From positions 46,786 to 110,785 of the forward strand of contig NZ_DAGX01000003.1 of the NCBI RefSeq assembly GCF_002498315.1: a stretch of DNA of 64,000 nt, written 5' to 3'. Source of the DNA: Methanofollis sp. UBA420 (GTDB lineage: Archaea; Halobacteriota; Methanomicrobia; Methanomicrobiales; Methanofollaceae). Below, piece after piece: positions 24,644 to 32,569 of the stretch. The notes under the pieces were generated by a model, which was not told where the DNA came from, ran no database searches, and saw only the letters and a program-made list of their open reading frames with translations. Numbering within the stretch: the first letter of the stretch is position 1; each line of letters opens with the position of its first letter. The position numbers and the translations under genes were made by a program.

Positions 24644-25468
24644 ATGACCATCGACCAGATCCCCATCGGGACATTCTCAAGGACCGTGCACCTCACCCAG
24701 AAGGCCCTCCGCCTCTACGACAGGAAGGGCATCCTGGTACCCGGGGCAAAGGACCCGATCACCGGCTACCGCAACTACACCATCGGCCAACTCGAGGCAG
24801 CGGTGCGGATCAGGACCCTTGCCAGACTTGGCTTCTCTCTCGAAGAGATGCAGGCGGTCCTCGATGGCGACGACGGCGTGGACGTGGTGGAGAGGCGCCT
24901 TGCCGCGGTGCGGCAGGAGATGGCGCATCTCAAGAAGATCGAGGAGGTTCTGCGTGCCAGGCCCTCCCTTCAGGAGTTGTTTGCAATGTCGCTGTCCGAA
25001 CCAGTCATCAAGGAGATTCCCGCAATGCGGGTGATCAGCAAGCGGGAGAGAGGGAGTTATGAAGACGTCTGTCGCCGGCTCATCGAGGAACTGATGGCCG
25101 CCGTGTTCAGCCCGGAAAACCGGCGGAACGGTGTGCGGATCACCGGCCCGGTGATGATGCTCTGTCACGACGGGGAGTACAGGGAGACCGACGCCGACAT
25201 CGAGGTTGCGGTCCCGGTCGCCGGCCGGGTCAGCGTCGGTGAAGAGGTGGAAGTGAAAACTCTCCCGCCGGTTCAGGTCGTTTCCGTCCTCTCTACCGGG
25301 CCGTATTACAGTCTCAACCTGGCCTACGGCAGGATCCTGAAGTACGCCGGGGCGCACAGTCTCGCCCTCCGTGGGCCAGACCGTGAACTCTACTACAACA
25401 GCCCGCACGAGGTTCCGCCTGAAGAACTCAGGACCGAGGTGCAGTACCCGGTCGTGCGGGCCGACTGA
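24644..25468 (+). CDS. MerR-family regulator with GyrI-like effector domain
   Basis: The N-terminal 75 residues form a MerR winged helix (IGTFSRTVHLTQKALRLYDRKGIL...GYRNYTIGQLEAA), then a linker helix, then a GyrI/BmrR-like effector domain (about residues 120-272) ending YNSPHEVPPEELRTEVQYPV. This is the BmrR/TipAL architecture: ligand binding twists DNA at the target promoter. The ligand is probably a small lipophilic or cationic compound. The ATG start lies just after dispersed repeat copy 1. It heads a set of small, same-strand genes that includes another GyrI-like protein. Confidence 0.92.
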   Translation: MTIDQIPIGTFSRTVHLTQKALRLYDRKGILVPGAKDPITGYRNYTIGQLEAAVRIRTLARLGFSLEEMQAVLDGDDGVDVVERRLAAVRQEMAHLKKIEEVLRARPSLQELFAMSLSEPVIKEIPAMRVISKRERGSYEDVCRRLIEELMAAVFSPENRRNGVRITGPVMMLCHDGEYRETDADIEVAVPVAGRVSVGEEVEVKTLPPVQVVSVLSTGPYYSLNLAYGRILKYAGAHSLALRGPDRELYYNSPHEVPPEELRTEVQYPVVRAD

Positions 25469-25531
25469 AAAACTCTCTTTTTACCCCTGCCCCGCGAAGA
25501 ATTGATATGCCGCGGCCGCATGGGATGGGCC

Positions 25532-25753
25532 ATGGAAGAGATTACCGGCGCAAGAAAGATGGCGAACGGCGTTCTCGTCGAGTACAGGCGGGGCGGCGTC
25601 TCCCAGATGGTGGGATTCACCTACGAAGACCTCATCGCCATGGAGATCAATGTCCTCGACCTCGTCGAAAATCCGCGGGACTATGAGGTCGACCCCGAGG
25701 GGAAGGCGATCTTCGCAAACCCGGCGAAGTGCGAACAGCCGCCAGCAGGGTAG
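25532..25753 (+). CDS. hypothetical protein (73 aa)
   Basis: The function is not recognised. MEEITGARKMANGVLVEYRR... is acidic and mixed in secondary structure, with ENPRDYEVDPEGKAIF near the end and one Cys. The start is ambiguous: ATG 25532 (used), ATG 25520 or a further upstream TTG. It follows the MerR gene by about 60 bases on the same strand, and a GNAT gene follows. Confidence 0.6.
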   Translation: MEEITGARKMANGVLVEYRRGGVSQMVGFTYEDLIAMEINVLDLVENPRDYEVDPEGKAIFANPAKCEQPPAG

Positions 25754-25791
25754 CGGAAAGGGCCTTCCCATGCTACGCCCCACGCGTGGGC

Positions 25792-26262
25792 ATGGTGGAC
25801 GGAGAAATGGCTGGCGCCAGCCTCCGCAGGGCGGTCCTGACCGATGCCGGCATCATCGCCGCATATAACATCGCCATGGCAGAGGAGACCGAAGGGAAGG
25901 CCCTCGGCCCGACGACAGTCCGGACGGGTGTCGAGGCACTGCTCGCCGACCCGGCAAAGGGCTTCTACCTCGTCGCCGAGATGGGGGGCCGGGTCGTCGG
26001 GCAGGCAATGATCACGTATGAATGGAGCGACTGGCGGAACGGCTCTTTCTGGTGGGTCCAGAGCGTCTATGTCCATCCCGACGTCAGGCGTCAGGGGATC
26101 TTCGCCGGGATCTTCCGGGAGATCGAGAGGGAGGCGCGGGAACTATCCGGCGTGGTCGGCCTCCGCCTGTACGTCGATGCGGAAAACCTGCGGGCGCAGG
26201 AGACCTACCGGAACCTCGGGATGGACGAGTCGAACTACCTGATGTTCGAAAGGGAGTTTTGA
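25792..26262 (+). CDS. GNAT-family N-acetyltransferase
   Basis: The protein transfers acetyl from acetyl-CoA to an amine; the substrate is unknown. GNAT motif D/A is visible as WWVQSVYVHPDVRRQGIFAGIFREIE (beta4, then the R-x-x-G-x-[GA] CoA loop, here RRQGIFAG) and motif B as GLRLYVDAENLRAQETYRNLG. The start is ambiguous between ATG 25792 and ATG 25807; a ribosome site is poorly spaced for the latter. About 156 residues, normal for the family. Confidence 0.9.
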   Translation: MVDGEMAGASLRRAVLTDAGIIAAYNIAMAEETEGKALGPTTVRTGVEALLADPAKGFYLVAEMGGRVVGQAMITYEWSDWRNGSFWWVQSVYVHPDVRRQGIFAGIFREIEREARELSGVVGLRLYVDAENLRAQETYRNLGMDESNYLMFEREF

Positions 26263-26322
26263 CGATCCTGTCCCCGGACCGGTGACGGCAGTATTTTATC
26301 TGCAGGCGTGAAAGTGCCTGAT

Positions 26323-26664
26323 ATGACCATGGCCGACGAAAAACGTGCTGAACTGAAAGGGAAGGTTCTCCACCTCAAGGGCCTCGTCGAGTACCAGGAC
26401 GGGACAGTGGCAAGCCGGATGCTCGTCAACAGGCCTGCAGGGAGCATCACTCTCTTCTCCTTCGATGAGGACGAGGGCCTCTCCGAGCACACGGCGCCGT
26501 ACGACGCGGTGGTGACGATCCTGGACGGCGAGTGCGAGGTCTGGCTCGCGGGCGAGACCCACCAGATGAAGGAGGGCGAGACGATCATCTTCCCGGCGAA
26601 CGCCCCCCATGCCCTCTCCGCGGTGACGCGGTTCAAGATGATGCTGACCATGATCAGGGAGTGA
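26323..26664 (+). CDS. cupin-domain protein
   Basis: Small single-domain cupin of 113 residues. Motif 1 is recognisable as SEHTAPYDAVVTILDGECEVW and motif 2 as PANAPHALSAV; the His residues would bind a metal. Such proteins are isomerases, dioxygenases or sensors; no substrate can be assigned. A TATA-like GTATTTTATC (about 26291-26300) precedes the ATG by 25 bases, so the leader is short. The following Cys-motif gene is five bases downstream and is probably cotranscribed. Confidence 0.88.
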   Translation: MTMADEKRAELKGKVLHLKGLVEYQDGTVASRMLVNRPAGSITLFSFDEDEGLSEHTAPYDAVVTILDGECEVWLAGETHQMKEGETIIFPANAPHALSAVTRFKMMLTMIRE

Positions 26665-26669
26665 GAGAG

Positions 26670-26948
26670 ATGCCGGACGAAGGGAGATACTGCACCATCT
26701 GCGGCGGCGTCGTGCCCGAGGGGCCGGAGATCAGGACGGTCCTGGTCGACGGCAAGGCGACCGGCATCGACCAGCTCTACCGCATCCTCTGCGATGTGAT
26801 TGCTCTCGACCTGACGCGGGAGGACGAGATCCGGGAGGAACTCCTCAAGAGGGTGAAGGCCTTCAACTATGTCCCGACGAAGAAGACCGACGCCTATGCC
26901 GACGCCCTGATGGCTGAATACAGAAAATTATCTGCCGAAAAGAAATAA
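26670..26948 (+). CDS. small protein with N-terminal CxxC motif (92 aa)
   Basis: It begins MPDEGRYCTICGGVVPEG, a CxxC knuckle, followed by a helical region ending AFNYVPTKKTDAYADALMAEY. Similar methanogen proteins are often labelled NAC-family transcription factor, but there is no NAC domain here that I can verify. With a single CxxC it may bind metal as a dimer or carry a redox pair. The AGAGAG ribosome site lies directly before the ATG. It is cotranscribed with the cupin and probably the next gene (ten-base gap). Confidence 0.75.
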   Translation: MPDEGRYCTICGGVVPEGPEIRTVLVDGKATGIDQLYRILCDVIALDLTREDEIREELLKRVKAFNYVPTKKTDAYADALMAEYRKLSAEKK

Positions 26949-26957
26949 CAGGTCCGC

Positions 26958-27404
26958 ATGTCTGATCGATCTGAATGTGCTGCACGGGCGTTCTCCGGCG
27001 GCCTGAACTGTGCCCAGGCGGTCGCCGGTGCTTTTGCCGGGGATTATGGCATGGACGAGGCCGTGGTCAGGAAACTGGCCTGCGGATTCGGCGGCGGTCT
27101 CGCCCACACGGACCGGACCTGCGGGGCGGTGAGCGGCGCTGTCCTTGTCCTCGGCCTGGCCCGCGGCACCGCCGTGCCCGGTGACAGGGAGGGGAAGGAG
27201 CGATGCTACGCACTGGTGCGGGAGTTTCTCCGCCGTTTCGGCGACCGCCACGGCTCGGTGGACTGCACCGCTCTTCTGGGCTACGACCTCTCGGATCCAC
27301 GGAGCCTTGACGCGGCCAGGGAGGTCGGAGTCTTTTCCGTGCGGTGCACCCTCTATGTCCGGGATGCGGTGGAGATCCTGGAAGATATCCTGCAGGGATC
27401 CTGA
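26958..27404 (+). CDS. C_GCAxxG_C_C family redox protein
   Basis: This family is defined by spaced cysteines: GGLNCAQAV, KLACGFGGGL, TCGAVSGAVLVLG and DCTALLGYDL are all present, at about residues 18, 41, 55 and 101. Members are small, probably bind a metal or cluster, and are common in anaerobes; biochemical function is not established. At 148 residues it is of normal length. It lies in a run with the cupin and CxxC proteins, which suggests a redox or stress theme. Confidence 0.88.
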   Translation: MSDRSECAARAFSGGLNCAQAVAGAFAGDYGMDEAVVRKLACGFGGGLAHTDRTCGAVSGAVLVLGLARGTAVPGDREGKERCYALVREFLRRFGDRHGSVDCTALLGYDLSDPRSLDAAREVGVFSVRCTLYVRDAVEILEDILQGS

Positions 27405-27528
27405 TCTCGGGAGTCTGTGGCTGTCTGCGGCCGTGTCAATGGTGCCCTCGACAGATCCTCCATCCTGCACCTTCGCCCCATCCGGCGCATGTTTATCTCT
27501 CCCCTCCTCCCTTTTCCGCGCGAAGACC

Positions 27529-27999
27529 ATGGAAGAGATCGCTCTTGTCGATGTCGAACCACAGCATGTCGTCGGCATACGGAAACGCGGGAAGTACGAA
27601 GAGATTCCCGACATGATCAGGACCGTGTACGAATATGTCCTCTCGCAGGGCGCCGCATCCCCGGGTTGCCCGATCTTTGTCATGCATGAGACGAGCGAAG
27701 AGGAGGCGGTGAAGGCCGATCTCGAAGGTGCCGCCGATATCGAGATCACCGTGCCTGTTACGGAACGACTTGCCCCCGCTGGCGGCATCGCCTGCTACGA
27801 GCTTCCGGGAGGCAGGATGGTGCGTGTCGTCCACAGGGGACCGTACCAGGAGTGCGGGCCGACCTATGAGAGACTCTTTGCATGGCTTGCCGAAAATGGG
27901 CTGGAGATCGCCGGCCCTATCAGGGAAGTCTACCTGAACGACCCGCGTGAGGTTCCCGAAGCGGAGATCCTCACCGAGATCTTTGTGCCGGTGGCCTGA
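27529..27999 (+). CDS. GyrI-like small-molecule-binding domain protein
   Basis: A free-standing GyrI-like/AraC effector-binding domain of 156 residues: VEPQHVVGIRKRGKYEEIPDM, a central beta sheet with FVMHETSEEEA, GGIACYELPGGRMVRVVHRGPYQE, and ending VYLNDPREVPEAEILTEIFVPV. Free-standing GyrI-like proteins bind small amphipathic molecules and some have hydrolase activity. TTTATC at about 27491-27497 is a TATA-like box about 33 bases before the ATG. It echoes the effector half of the MerR-GyrI regulator 3 kb upstream. Confidence 0.9.
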   Translation: MEEIALVDVEPQHVVGIRKRGKYEEIPDMIRTVYEYVLSQGAASPGCPIFVMHETSEEEAVKADLEGAADIEITVPVTERLAPAGGIACYELPGGRMVRVVHRGPYQECGPTYERLFAWLAENGLEIAGPIREVYLNDPREVPEAEILTEIFVPVA

Positions 28000-28072
28000 A
28001 GGCTCGGGTGCGGAAGGGTTATACCCCGGCCCTGCATGATGCCGGTGCGACGATGGTCGGGGTGTGTGCAGG

Positions 28073-28674
28073 ATGACCGGGATGTCTGTCTGGACGGCGT
28101 GCTATCTTGGAGGCCTTGGCATCGGCACTCTCATCAGGGCCGCGTACGGCCGGGGCCTGCGGGAGAGGGGGGCCTGCGGGAGAGGGGGGCCCCCGACCTC
28201 GGGTCAGACCCCCTCGATACGGCCCTCATGGCCCTGAGCGGCCTCGGCCTCCTCATCTTCCCCCTTCTGTACGCCTTCACCCCCCTCCTCTCCTTTGCCG
28301 ACTACCGCCTCCCTGACACCGCAGGCATCGCCGGCGTCATCATCTTTGCCGCCGCACTCTTGCTTTTCTGGCGCTCCCACGTCGACCTCGGGGAGAACTG
28401 GTCGCCGGTCATGACCGTCGCCGGCGGGCAGAGGCTCGTCACCGCCGGAGTCTATGGACACATCCGCCACCCGATGTACCTGGCGCATCTCCTCTGGGCG
28501 CTCGCCCTCCCCCTCATCCTCTGGAACGGCGTGGCCGGGTGGACGATGCTCGTCGCCCTCGTCCTCCGCCGGATGCCGCGGGAGGAGGCGATGATGCTCG
28601 ACCATTTCGGCGAGGATTACGGGGCATACATGGCGAGGACAGGGCGTCTCGTCCCCCGACTGTGGCGGCGATAG
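28073..28674 (+). pseudogene. isoprenylcysteine/phospholipid methyltransferase-like gene, frameshifted by a 17-bp duplication
   Basis: The C-terminal part is a typical membrane methyltransferase of the ICMT/PEMT type: several hydrophobic spans, then VTAGVYGHIRHPMYLAHLLW and EEAMMLDHFGEDYGAYMART. ATG 28073 opens a frame (MTGMSVWTACYLGGLGIGTL...) that runs into two tandem 17-base copies at 28156-28189 and leaves the methyltransferase frame. Removing one copy joins ...GRGLRERG to APDLGSDPLDTAL perfectly. As it stands the gene should be off, unless translation starts from the unlikely frame at 28036. Confidence 0.75.
28156..28189 (+). repeat. 17-bp perfect tandem duplication
   Basis: CCTGCGGGAGAGGGGGG at 28156-28172 is repeated exactly at 28173-28189. 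Because 17 is not a multiple of three, the second copy shifts the reading frame of the methyltransferase gene. Confidence 0.95.
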
Positions 28675-28712
28675 ATATTCAAGGAGGCCGAGCGAAAAAT
28701 CATCTGCACCGT

Positions 28713-28796
28713 GCGAGAGTAGCCAAGCTGGCCAACGGCGACAGACTCAAGATCTGTTCCCGCAGGGGTTCGTCGGTTCGAATCCGGCCTCTCGCA
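28713..28796 (+). tRNA. tRNA-Leu (CAA)
   Basis: Class II cloverleaf of 84 bases: acceptor GCGAGAG/CTCTCGC, D-arm TAGCCAAGCTGGCCAACGG, anticodon stem ACAGA/TCTGT with loop CTCAAGA (anticodon CAA), a long variable arm (TCCCGCAGGGGTT), T-arm TCGG-TTCGAAT-CCGG, discriminator A. No intron; the CCA tail is not encoded. Confidence 0.95.
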
Positions 28797-28828
28797 TCTG
28801 TTTTTAGGGGGATGTCCCTTCCCACCTG

Positions 28829-29632
28829 TTACTTCGTCCCGTACGACTGCACGTGCTCCCATGCCTGCCCAAGGTCTGGCCGCAGCGAGGGATCGCTGTA
28901 GATCCCGATATTCTTCCTGCCATAGCGTGTGCGGTCCCTCCCTATCGGGCAGACCCTGACGCATATGCCGCAGGGTGCGAGACGGCGCTTCTCAAGTCTG
29001 GCACTGTTTTCGGCACAGGCCCTTTTGTCGGTGAGACCCGCAGGGTACCCCTCGTCATTGAGGGCCGAGACCGGGCACATCCGCACGCATGCCATGCAGC
29101 GGGTGCAGAGTTCCTCCTCCATGAGAGGATCGGGCGGGAGTTCGGCGGCGGTGATGACAGAACCGAAACGCACCCTCGGCCCGTACTCCGGAGTCAGGAG
29201 CATGTTGTTAACCCCGAAGGTTCCGAGTCCTGCAAGGAAGGCGGCGTGGCGGTGGGAGAAGAAGGCGACCGGCTTTTCGAGGAGGACTTCGATGCCTGTG
29301 TAACCGTCCCGAGGCACAAAAACGGACGGATACCCCTGCTCGGTGAGGTGTGCGGCGATCCGGTAGGTGTACTGGTCGAGGAGGGTGTTCATTGTTCGGT
29401 AGAGTTCCCTGTACCAGATCGACGGTGCGGTTTCGATGACAGGCAGGGGGACGGGCAGGCCGATCACAATCACCGACCTAGCCTCCGGAAAGATCGATTG
29501 CGGGTAAAAGGCCTCTGACATCCAGGGCTGGAAAGGTGGGTTCTCCCACCGCCCGACATCTGCCACCCCCACAAGGGGGATCTCCATCGCCGTGCACCTC
29601 TCCAGTATCGCCTGTTTCAGTTCCTCTGTCAT
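28829..29632 (-). CDS. double [4Fe-4S] cluster reductase-like protein (QueG/RdhA-related)
   Basis: The C-terminal part has two cluster motifs, CTRCMACVRMCPVSAL and APCGICVRVCPIG, and the N-terminal part (VGVADVGRWENPPF, ARSVIVIGLPVP, GTFGVNNMLLTPEYGPRVRF) matches the epoxyqueuosine reductase/reductive dehalogenase-like fold. Many archaeal members lack a proven substrate. ATG 29632 gives 267 residues and follows a TATA-like GGTTATTCATACC; an upstream ATG at 29716 would add a non-conserved leader. It is a single gene, converging on tRNA-Leu. Confidence 0.85.
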   Translation of the reverse strand: MTEELKQAILERCTAMEIPLVGVADVGRWENPPFQPWMSEAFYPQSIFPEARSVIVIGLPVPLPVIETAPSIWYRELYRTMNTLLDQYTYRIAAHLTEQGYPSVFVPRDGYTGIEVLLEKPVAFFSHRHAAFLAGLGTFGVNNMLLTPEYGPRVRFGSVITAAELPPDPLMEEELCTRCMACVRMCPVSALNDEGYPAGLTDKRACAENSARLEKRRLAPCGICVRVCPIGRDRTRYGRKNIGIYSDPSLRPDLGQAWEHVQSYGTK

Positions 29633-29745
29633 AGGTCTCTGGATCTCTTGGTCGGCACCTGGTATGAATAACCCCGGTTTTGCACAGGTGACGGACTCCA
29701 GAATAGGAATTCTCATGAACCATAAGATAGACCCTTTACAGGACT

Positions 29746-30675
29746 GTGCGGATATCGCACAGGCGGAAGCATGAGATCGTGGCCCAACTGGATGATTTTC
29801 TGGATCCCCTGAACGGCGGTGTATGGGAGGTCGCCGTCCCGAAGGAGGCGGTGACAGAAGCGCTGGACAGCGGGTGGAAACGGTCTCCGATCAATGTTCC
29901 GTCCCCGGGCACCCTCGCCAGCTACCGGAAGGGGAACTATCACCTCCACGAGACCGCCACCGAGTGGCGGGTGCATTATGACCGCTATGACCCCAAAATG
30001 CACCCTCTCCTCCACCTGGTGGACGACGCCCCCCTCATCCTGATGATCGGGGACACCTTCCTCGCCCTGGTCATGGACGCCCGAGCCGCCAGGAAGGATG
30101 AGGCCCGCCTCATCCTCAAAGGGCAGAGGACGACCTGGCAACTCCTTGTCTTCATCGGGTGTGCGGTCATCCTGGCCGGCACCGCCATCATCGCCAACCC
30201 GATTGTTTTCTATGCAGGGATCATATCTGTCCTGATCCCCCTGCTCATTGCCGGGCTCGGCCTCCTTGTTGTTCTGAAGGGGTTGTCTATCGAGCCCTTT
30301 GCCGTCACCTCGAAGGGGAGCGTCTTTCTCGGCCTGTGCGTGCTTGCGCTGGGCATCTCACCCTCGTTCCTCCCGGTCGGCCTCTGGACAGTGGTCATCT
30401 TTGTCGTGCTGGCTGTCTGGATGTTTGCCAGCGCCCTGGTCTCCTTCAGACACGTCTCTCGGGGGAGGGCGGCAGTCCCCGAAGGTTTTGCCAGACGTCT
30501 CTACCTTGGGCTATTCTCGCTCTTTCTGGGGTCTCTCATCTTTCTGGCGCCGAGGGCCTTCCTGACCATCGTGCTGGACGCCCTGGGTATGATCCTCCTC
30601 GTGCTCGGCGTCCTTCTGATCGAGAACGGCACGATACTTCGTCAGAGGATGACAGGATCCCTCCGGACGTCCTGA
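29746..30675 (+). CDS. polytopic membrane protein of unknown function
   Basis: The first about 125 residues are soluble (VAQLDDFLDPLNGGVWEVAVPK..., HLVDDAPLILMIGDTF). The rest has about six to seven hydrophobic spans in pairs (LLVFIGCAVILAGTAIIANPI, GIISVLIPLLIAGLGLLVVL, GLWTVVIFVVLAVWMFASA, AFLTIVLDALGMILLVLGVL). No catalytic motif or known family is recognised. The start is GTG 29746; an internal GTG at 29779 is an alternative. It stands alone on the plus strand, ending about 45 bases from the convergent terpene synthase gene. Confidence 0.75.
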   Translation: MRISHRRKHEIVAQLDDFLDPLNGGVWEVAVPKEAVTEALDSGWKRSPINVPSPGTLASYRKGNYHLHETATEWRVHYDRYDPKMHPLLHLVDDAPLILMIGDTFLALVMDARAARKDEARLILKGQRTTWQLLVFIGCAVILAGTAIIANPIVFYAGIISVLIPLLIAGLGLLVVLKGLSIEPFAVTSKGSVFLGLCVLALGISPSFLPVGLWTVVIFVVLAVWMFASALVSFRHVSRGRAAVPEGFARRLYLGLFSLFLGSLIFLAPRAFLTIVLDALGMILLVLGVLLIENGTILRQRMTGSLRTS

Positions 30676-30719
30676 TGCCAGGCAAACAACTGCTATCCTG
30701 TTTCTCCCGGATGCTGTCT

Positions 30720-31748
30720 TTATATCGCCGAGCCCTTTCCCCGACTCGATAGGTAATAGAGCATCACCATCTCGATCCCTTCGAGATATCTATCGATATC
30801 GACGGAGCGGATCTCTTTCCCGACCTCGATGATCCTCTGTCTGTTCTGCTCCCAGTCCCGGAAAAGGTTCTCTTCGACACGGTTTTCCGTAAGAAGGGCG
30901 ATGATCTCCCTCTTCTTCTCCGCCCGACCGATCTCCCTGAGATCTGCCGGCCTGATCACACCTGTGCTCATCCCATACCCGACGACACCTGACGTCACGT
31001 CCTCGTCCCTGACCTCTCTTTCCCAGGTGCTGACGCAATTCCCGATCCTGCTCATCTGCTGGGCATGCCAGATCGCCTCACGCAGCTTCGGGGCCTCTTC
31101 GATGTCGAGAGAAGGGGAGAAAATCGCGTCGATATCGGCGAAGATATAGAACATCATGGTATGTGAGGTGTAGATCCTACTCTCCGTGATGTTCATGAGT
31201 TCAGGGTGTGTGTTGACAAGATAGGCATAGACAAAAGAGTTCCTGGTCTGCCCGAGGTCGTAGTACAGCGCGGTCCTGAACTCCTCCCACCGCGGCCCGG
31301 CGGCGAGAACTTCGTGGGCGGTAAGGAGTGTGTCCCTGACCAGCATCGCCCGGAGATATCCTCTCTCCCCGAGATCATCAGGGAGGGTGCACTCGCCGTC
31401 AAAGGGGATCATGAGGATGGCATCCAGCAGGTTTTTATCCTTCAGGGTGTCGGAAACGTCGTCGATGAAGGTTGCCGCCATGCCGAGCAAGGATTTTGCC
31501 AGTGCAGCGTCTCTCCGGTACTTTTCAGGCACCGATGAAAGCATGAAGCCTGGATTTCGGGCATACTGGAGGTCCCAGCACCATTTCCAGAGGTAGACGT
31601 CTCTTTTCCCTCCCATGTCCTCGTATCTCCTGGCAAAACCGGCGAGTTCAGGGGGAAGATCGACTGCATAGATTTTTTCGGCGAACGAAGCCATTTCGAT
31701 CATGCTGCGTGCCATCAGGTCTTCTATAGGGGGGCGTGTGCTGTTCAT
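30720..31748 (-). CDS. class I terpene synthase (terpene cyclase)-like protein
   Basis: All four hallmark elements of microbial class I terpene synthases appear at the proper spacing in this 342-residue protein: metal-binding DDVSD (residues 96-100), pyrophosphate-sensor Arg191, the NSE triad as NCVSTWERE (Asn237, Thr241, Glu245), and an RY pair (Arg320-Tyr321). Arg191 lies exactly 46 residues before Asn237, and the RY pair about 80 after it, as in bacterial cyclases. It has none of the second Asp-rich motif of chain-length prenyltransferases. It would ionise a prenyl diphosphate and cyclise it. ATG 31748 was chosen; GTG 31757 is possible. It has its own AT-rich promoter and appears less GC-rich than its neighbours. 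Confidence 0.8.
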   Translation of the reverse strand: MNSTRPPIEDLMARSMIEMASFAEKIYAVDLPPELAGFARRYEDMGGKRDVYLWKWCWDLQYARNPGFMLSSVPEKYRRDAALAKSLLGMAATFIDDVSDTLKDKNLLDAILMIPFDGECTLPDDLGERGYLRAMLVRDTLLTAHEVLAAGPRWEEFRTALYYDLGQTRNSFVYAYLVNTHPELMNITESRIYTSHTMMFYIFADIDAIFSPSLDIEEAPKLREAIWHAQQMSRIGNCVSTWEREVRDEDVTSGVVGYGMSTGVIRPADLREIGRAEKKREIIALLTENRVEENLFRDWEQNRQRIIEVGKEIRSVDIDRYLEGIEMVMLYYLSSRGKGSAI

Positions 31749-31771
31749 AGCGCTCACAAGGATCCGATGGA

Positions 31772-31787
31772 CGTCAAAATATATTAC
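31772..31787 (-). promoter_or_regulatory. TATA box for the terpene synthase-like gene
   Basis: On the minus strand TAATATATTTTGAC lies about 26-38 bases before the ATG at 31748, so transcription would begin at or close to the start codon (leaderless or nearly so). It separates this gene from the GNAT gene upstream, implying independent expression. A similar AGTAATATATTAG lies near 35300. Confidence 0.55.
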
Positions 31788-32344
31788 TCTTTACAATTAT
31801 TATTTTTGTATATTTTTACTTGTTTTTTCCATCCGATATGCTCTTCAAGCCCAGTGAGATGCCTTTTCTCTAGGTCTTCCCTCAAAAGTCCGAAAAGAAG
31901 GCGGTCGTGATAACCTCCGCGGGCATGCCAGTACCGGCGCTGTCGCCCCTCTCTGACAAAGCCGCACTTCTCCATCACCCGCACAGAACTGGTGTTCCCG
32001 GCGGCGCAGTCCCCGTTCAGCCTGAAGGCCCCGAGGATGGTGAACGCATAATAGACAAGAAACTCGCAGGCCTCCGTCCCATAGCCCCCCCGCCACCAGG
32101 GCTCGTCGATCTGGTACCCGACCAGGTAGGCCCCAGGGCTGAAGTCCACAGGGAGGAGGGCGCACTGCCCGACAAATGCCTCGCTCTCCTTCTCTCTTAT
32201 GGTAAAGACCGGACTCTCCGGCACCTGTCCCTCCTGACATGCCTTTTCGATGGCTTCGATGAGGGGAGGGAAGTACTCCCTCGTGATCTCATCGGTGTTC
32301 GGGCCGAAAAAAAGCCATTCGCAGACAGACTCACGCGCAAGCAT
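31784..32344 (-). CDS. GNAT-family acetyltransferase (RimJ/RimL-like), N-terminus possibly disrupted
   Basis: The RimJ/RimL pattern is clear: EWLFFGPNTDEITREYFPPL, GYQIDEPWWRGGYGTEACEFL (CoA loop), RLNGDCAAGNTSSVRVMEKCGF, and a closing RYWHARGGYHDR. The usual N-terminal beta strand (..LRPxxPxDLPD..) is missing from this frame. It can be read just upstream in another frame (MAPGDLPDACA, about 32345-32380), so a one-base frameshift may have shortened the protein. The C-terminus ends in a Lys/Asn-rich tail unlike relatives. Substrate unknown. Confidence 0.8.
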   Translation of the reverse strand: MLARESVCEWLFFGPNTDEITREYFPPLIEAIEKACQEGQVPESPVFTIREKESEAFVGQCALLPVDFSPGAYLVGYQIDEPWWRGGYGTEACEFLVYYAFTILGAFRLNGDCAAGNTSSVRVMEKCGFVREGRQRRYWHARGGYHDRLLFGLLREDLEKRHLTGLEEHIGWKKQVKIYKNNNCKE

Positions 32345-32569
32345 CCGGCAGATCGCCGGGAGCCATGAGTGCAGGGTTCATCCTTCCCCCGTCCTATCGC
32401 AATCCCGGGGGCCGCGAGCGTGCGGGAAGGCACGTCGACCAGATGAACTCCTCAGAACAATTTTCATGCGATATGCTTGAGTCTCCCTCCGGGGCTCATG
32501 CCAGATTCTACAGATCTAAAATATGACTGTGTACTATCGGCACCCTGTTCTCAGTGTGGCAAAAAAAGG
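32345..32569. other. intergenic region upstream of the GNAT gene and downstream of upp
   Basis: No gene is supported. Apart from the out-of-frame DLPD stretch that may belong to the GNAT gene, I see only a short AT-rich run (about 32515-32525). Confidence 0.35.

Noticed and set aside
28036..28110. ATG at 28036 as start of the methyltransferase gene
   Set aside because: The N-terminal residues from it are not membrane-like and are the wrong-frame reading of a sequence that gives a sensible start from ATG 28073.
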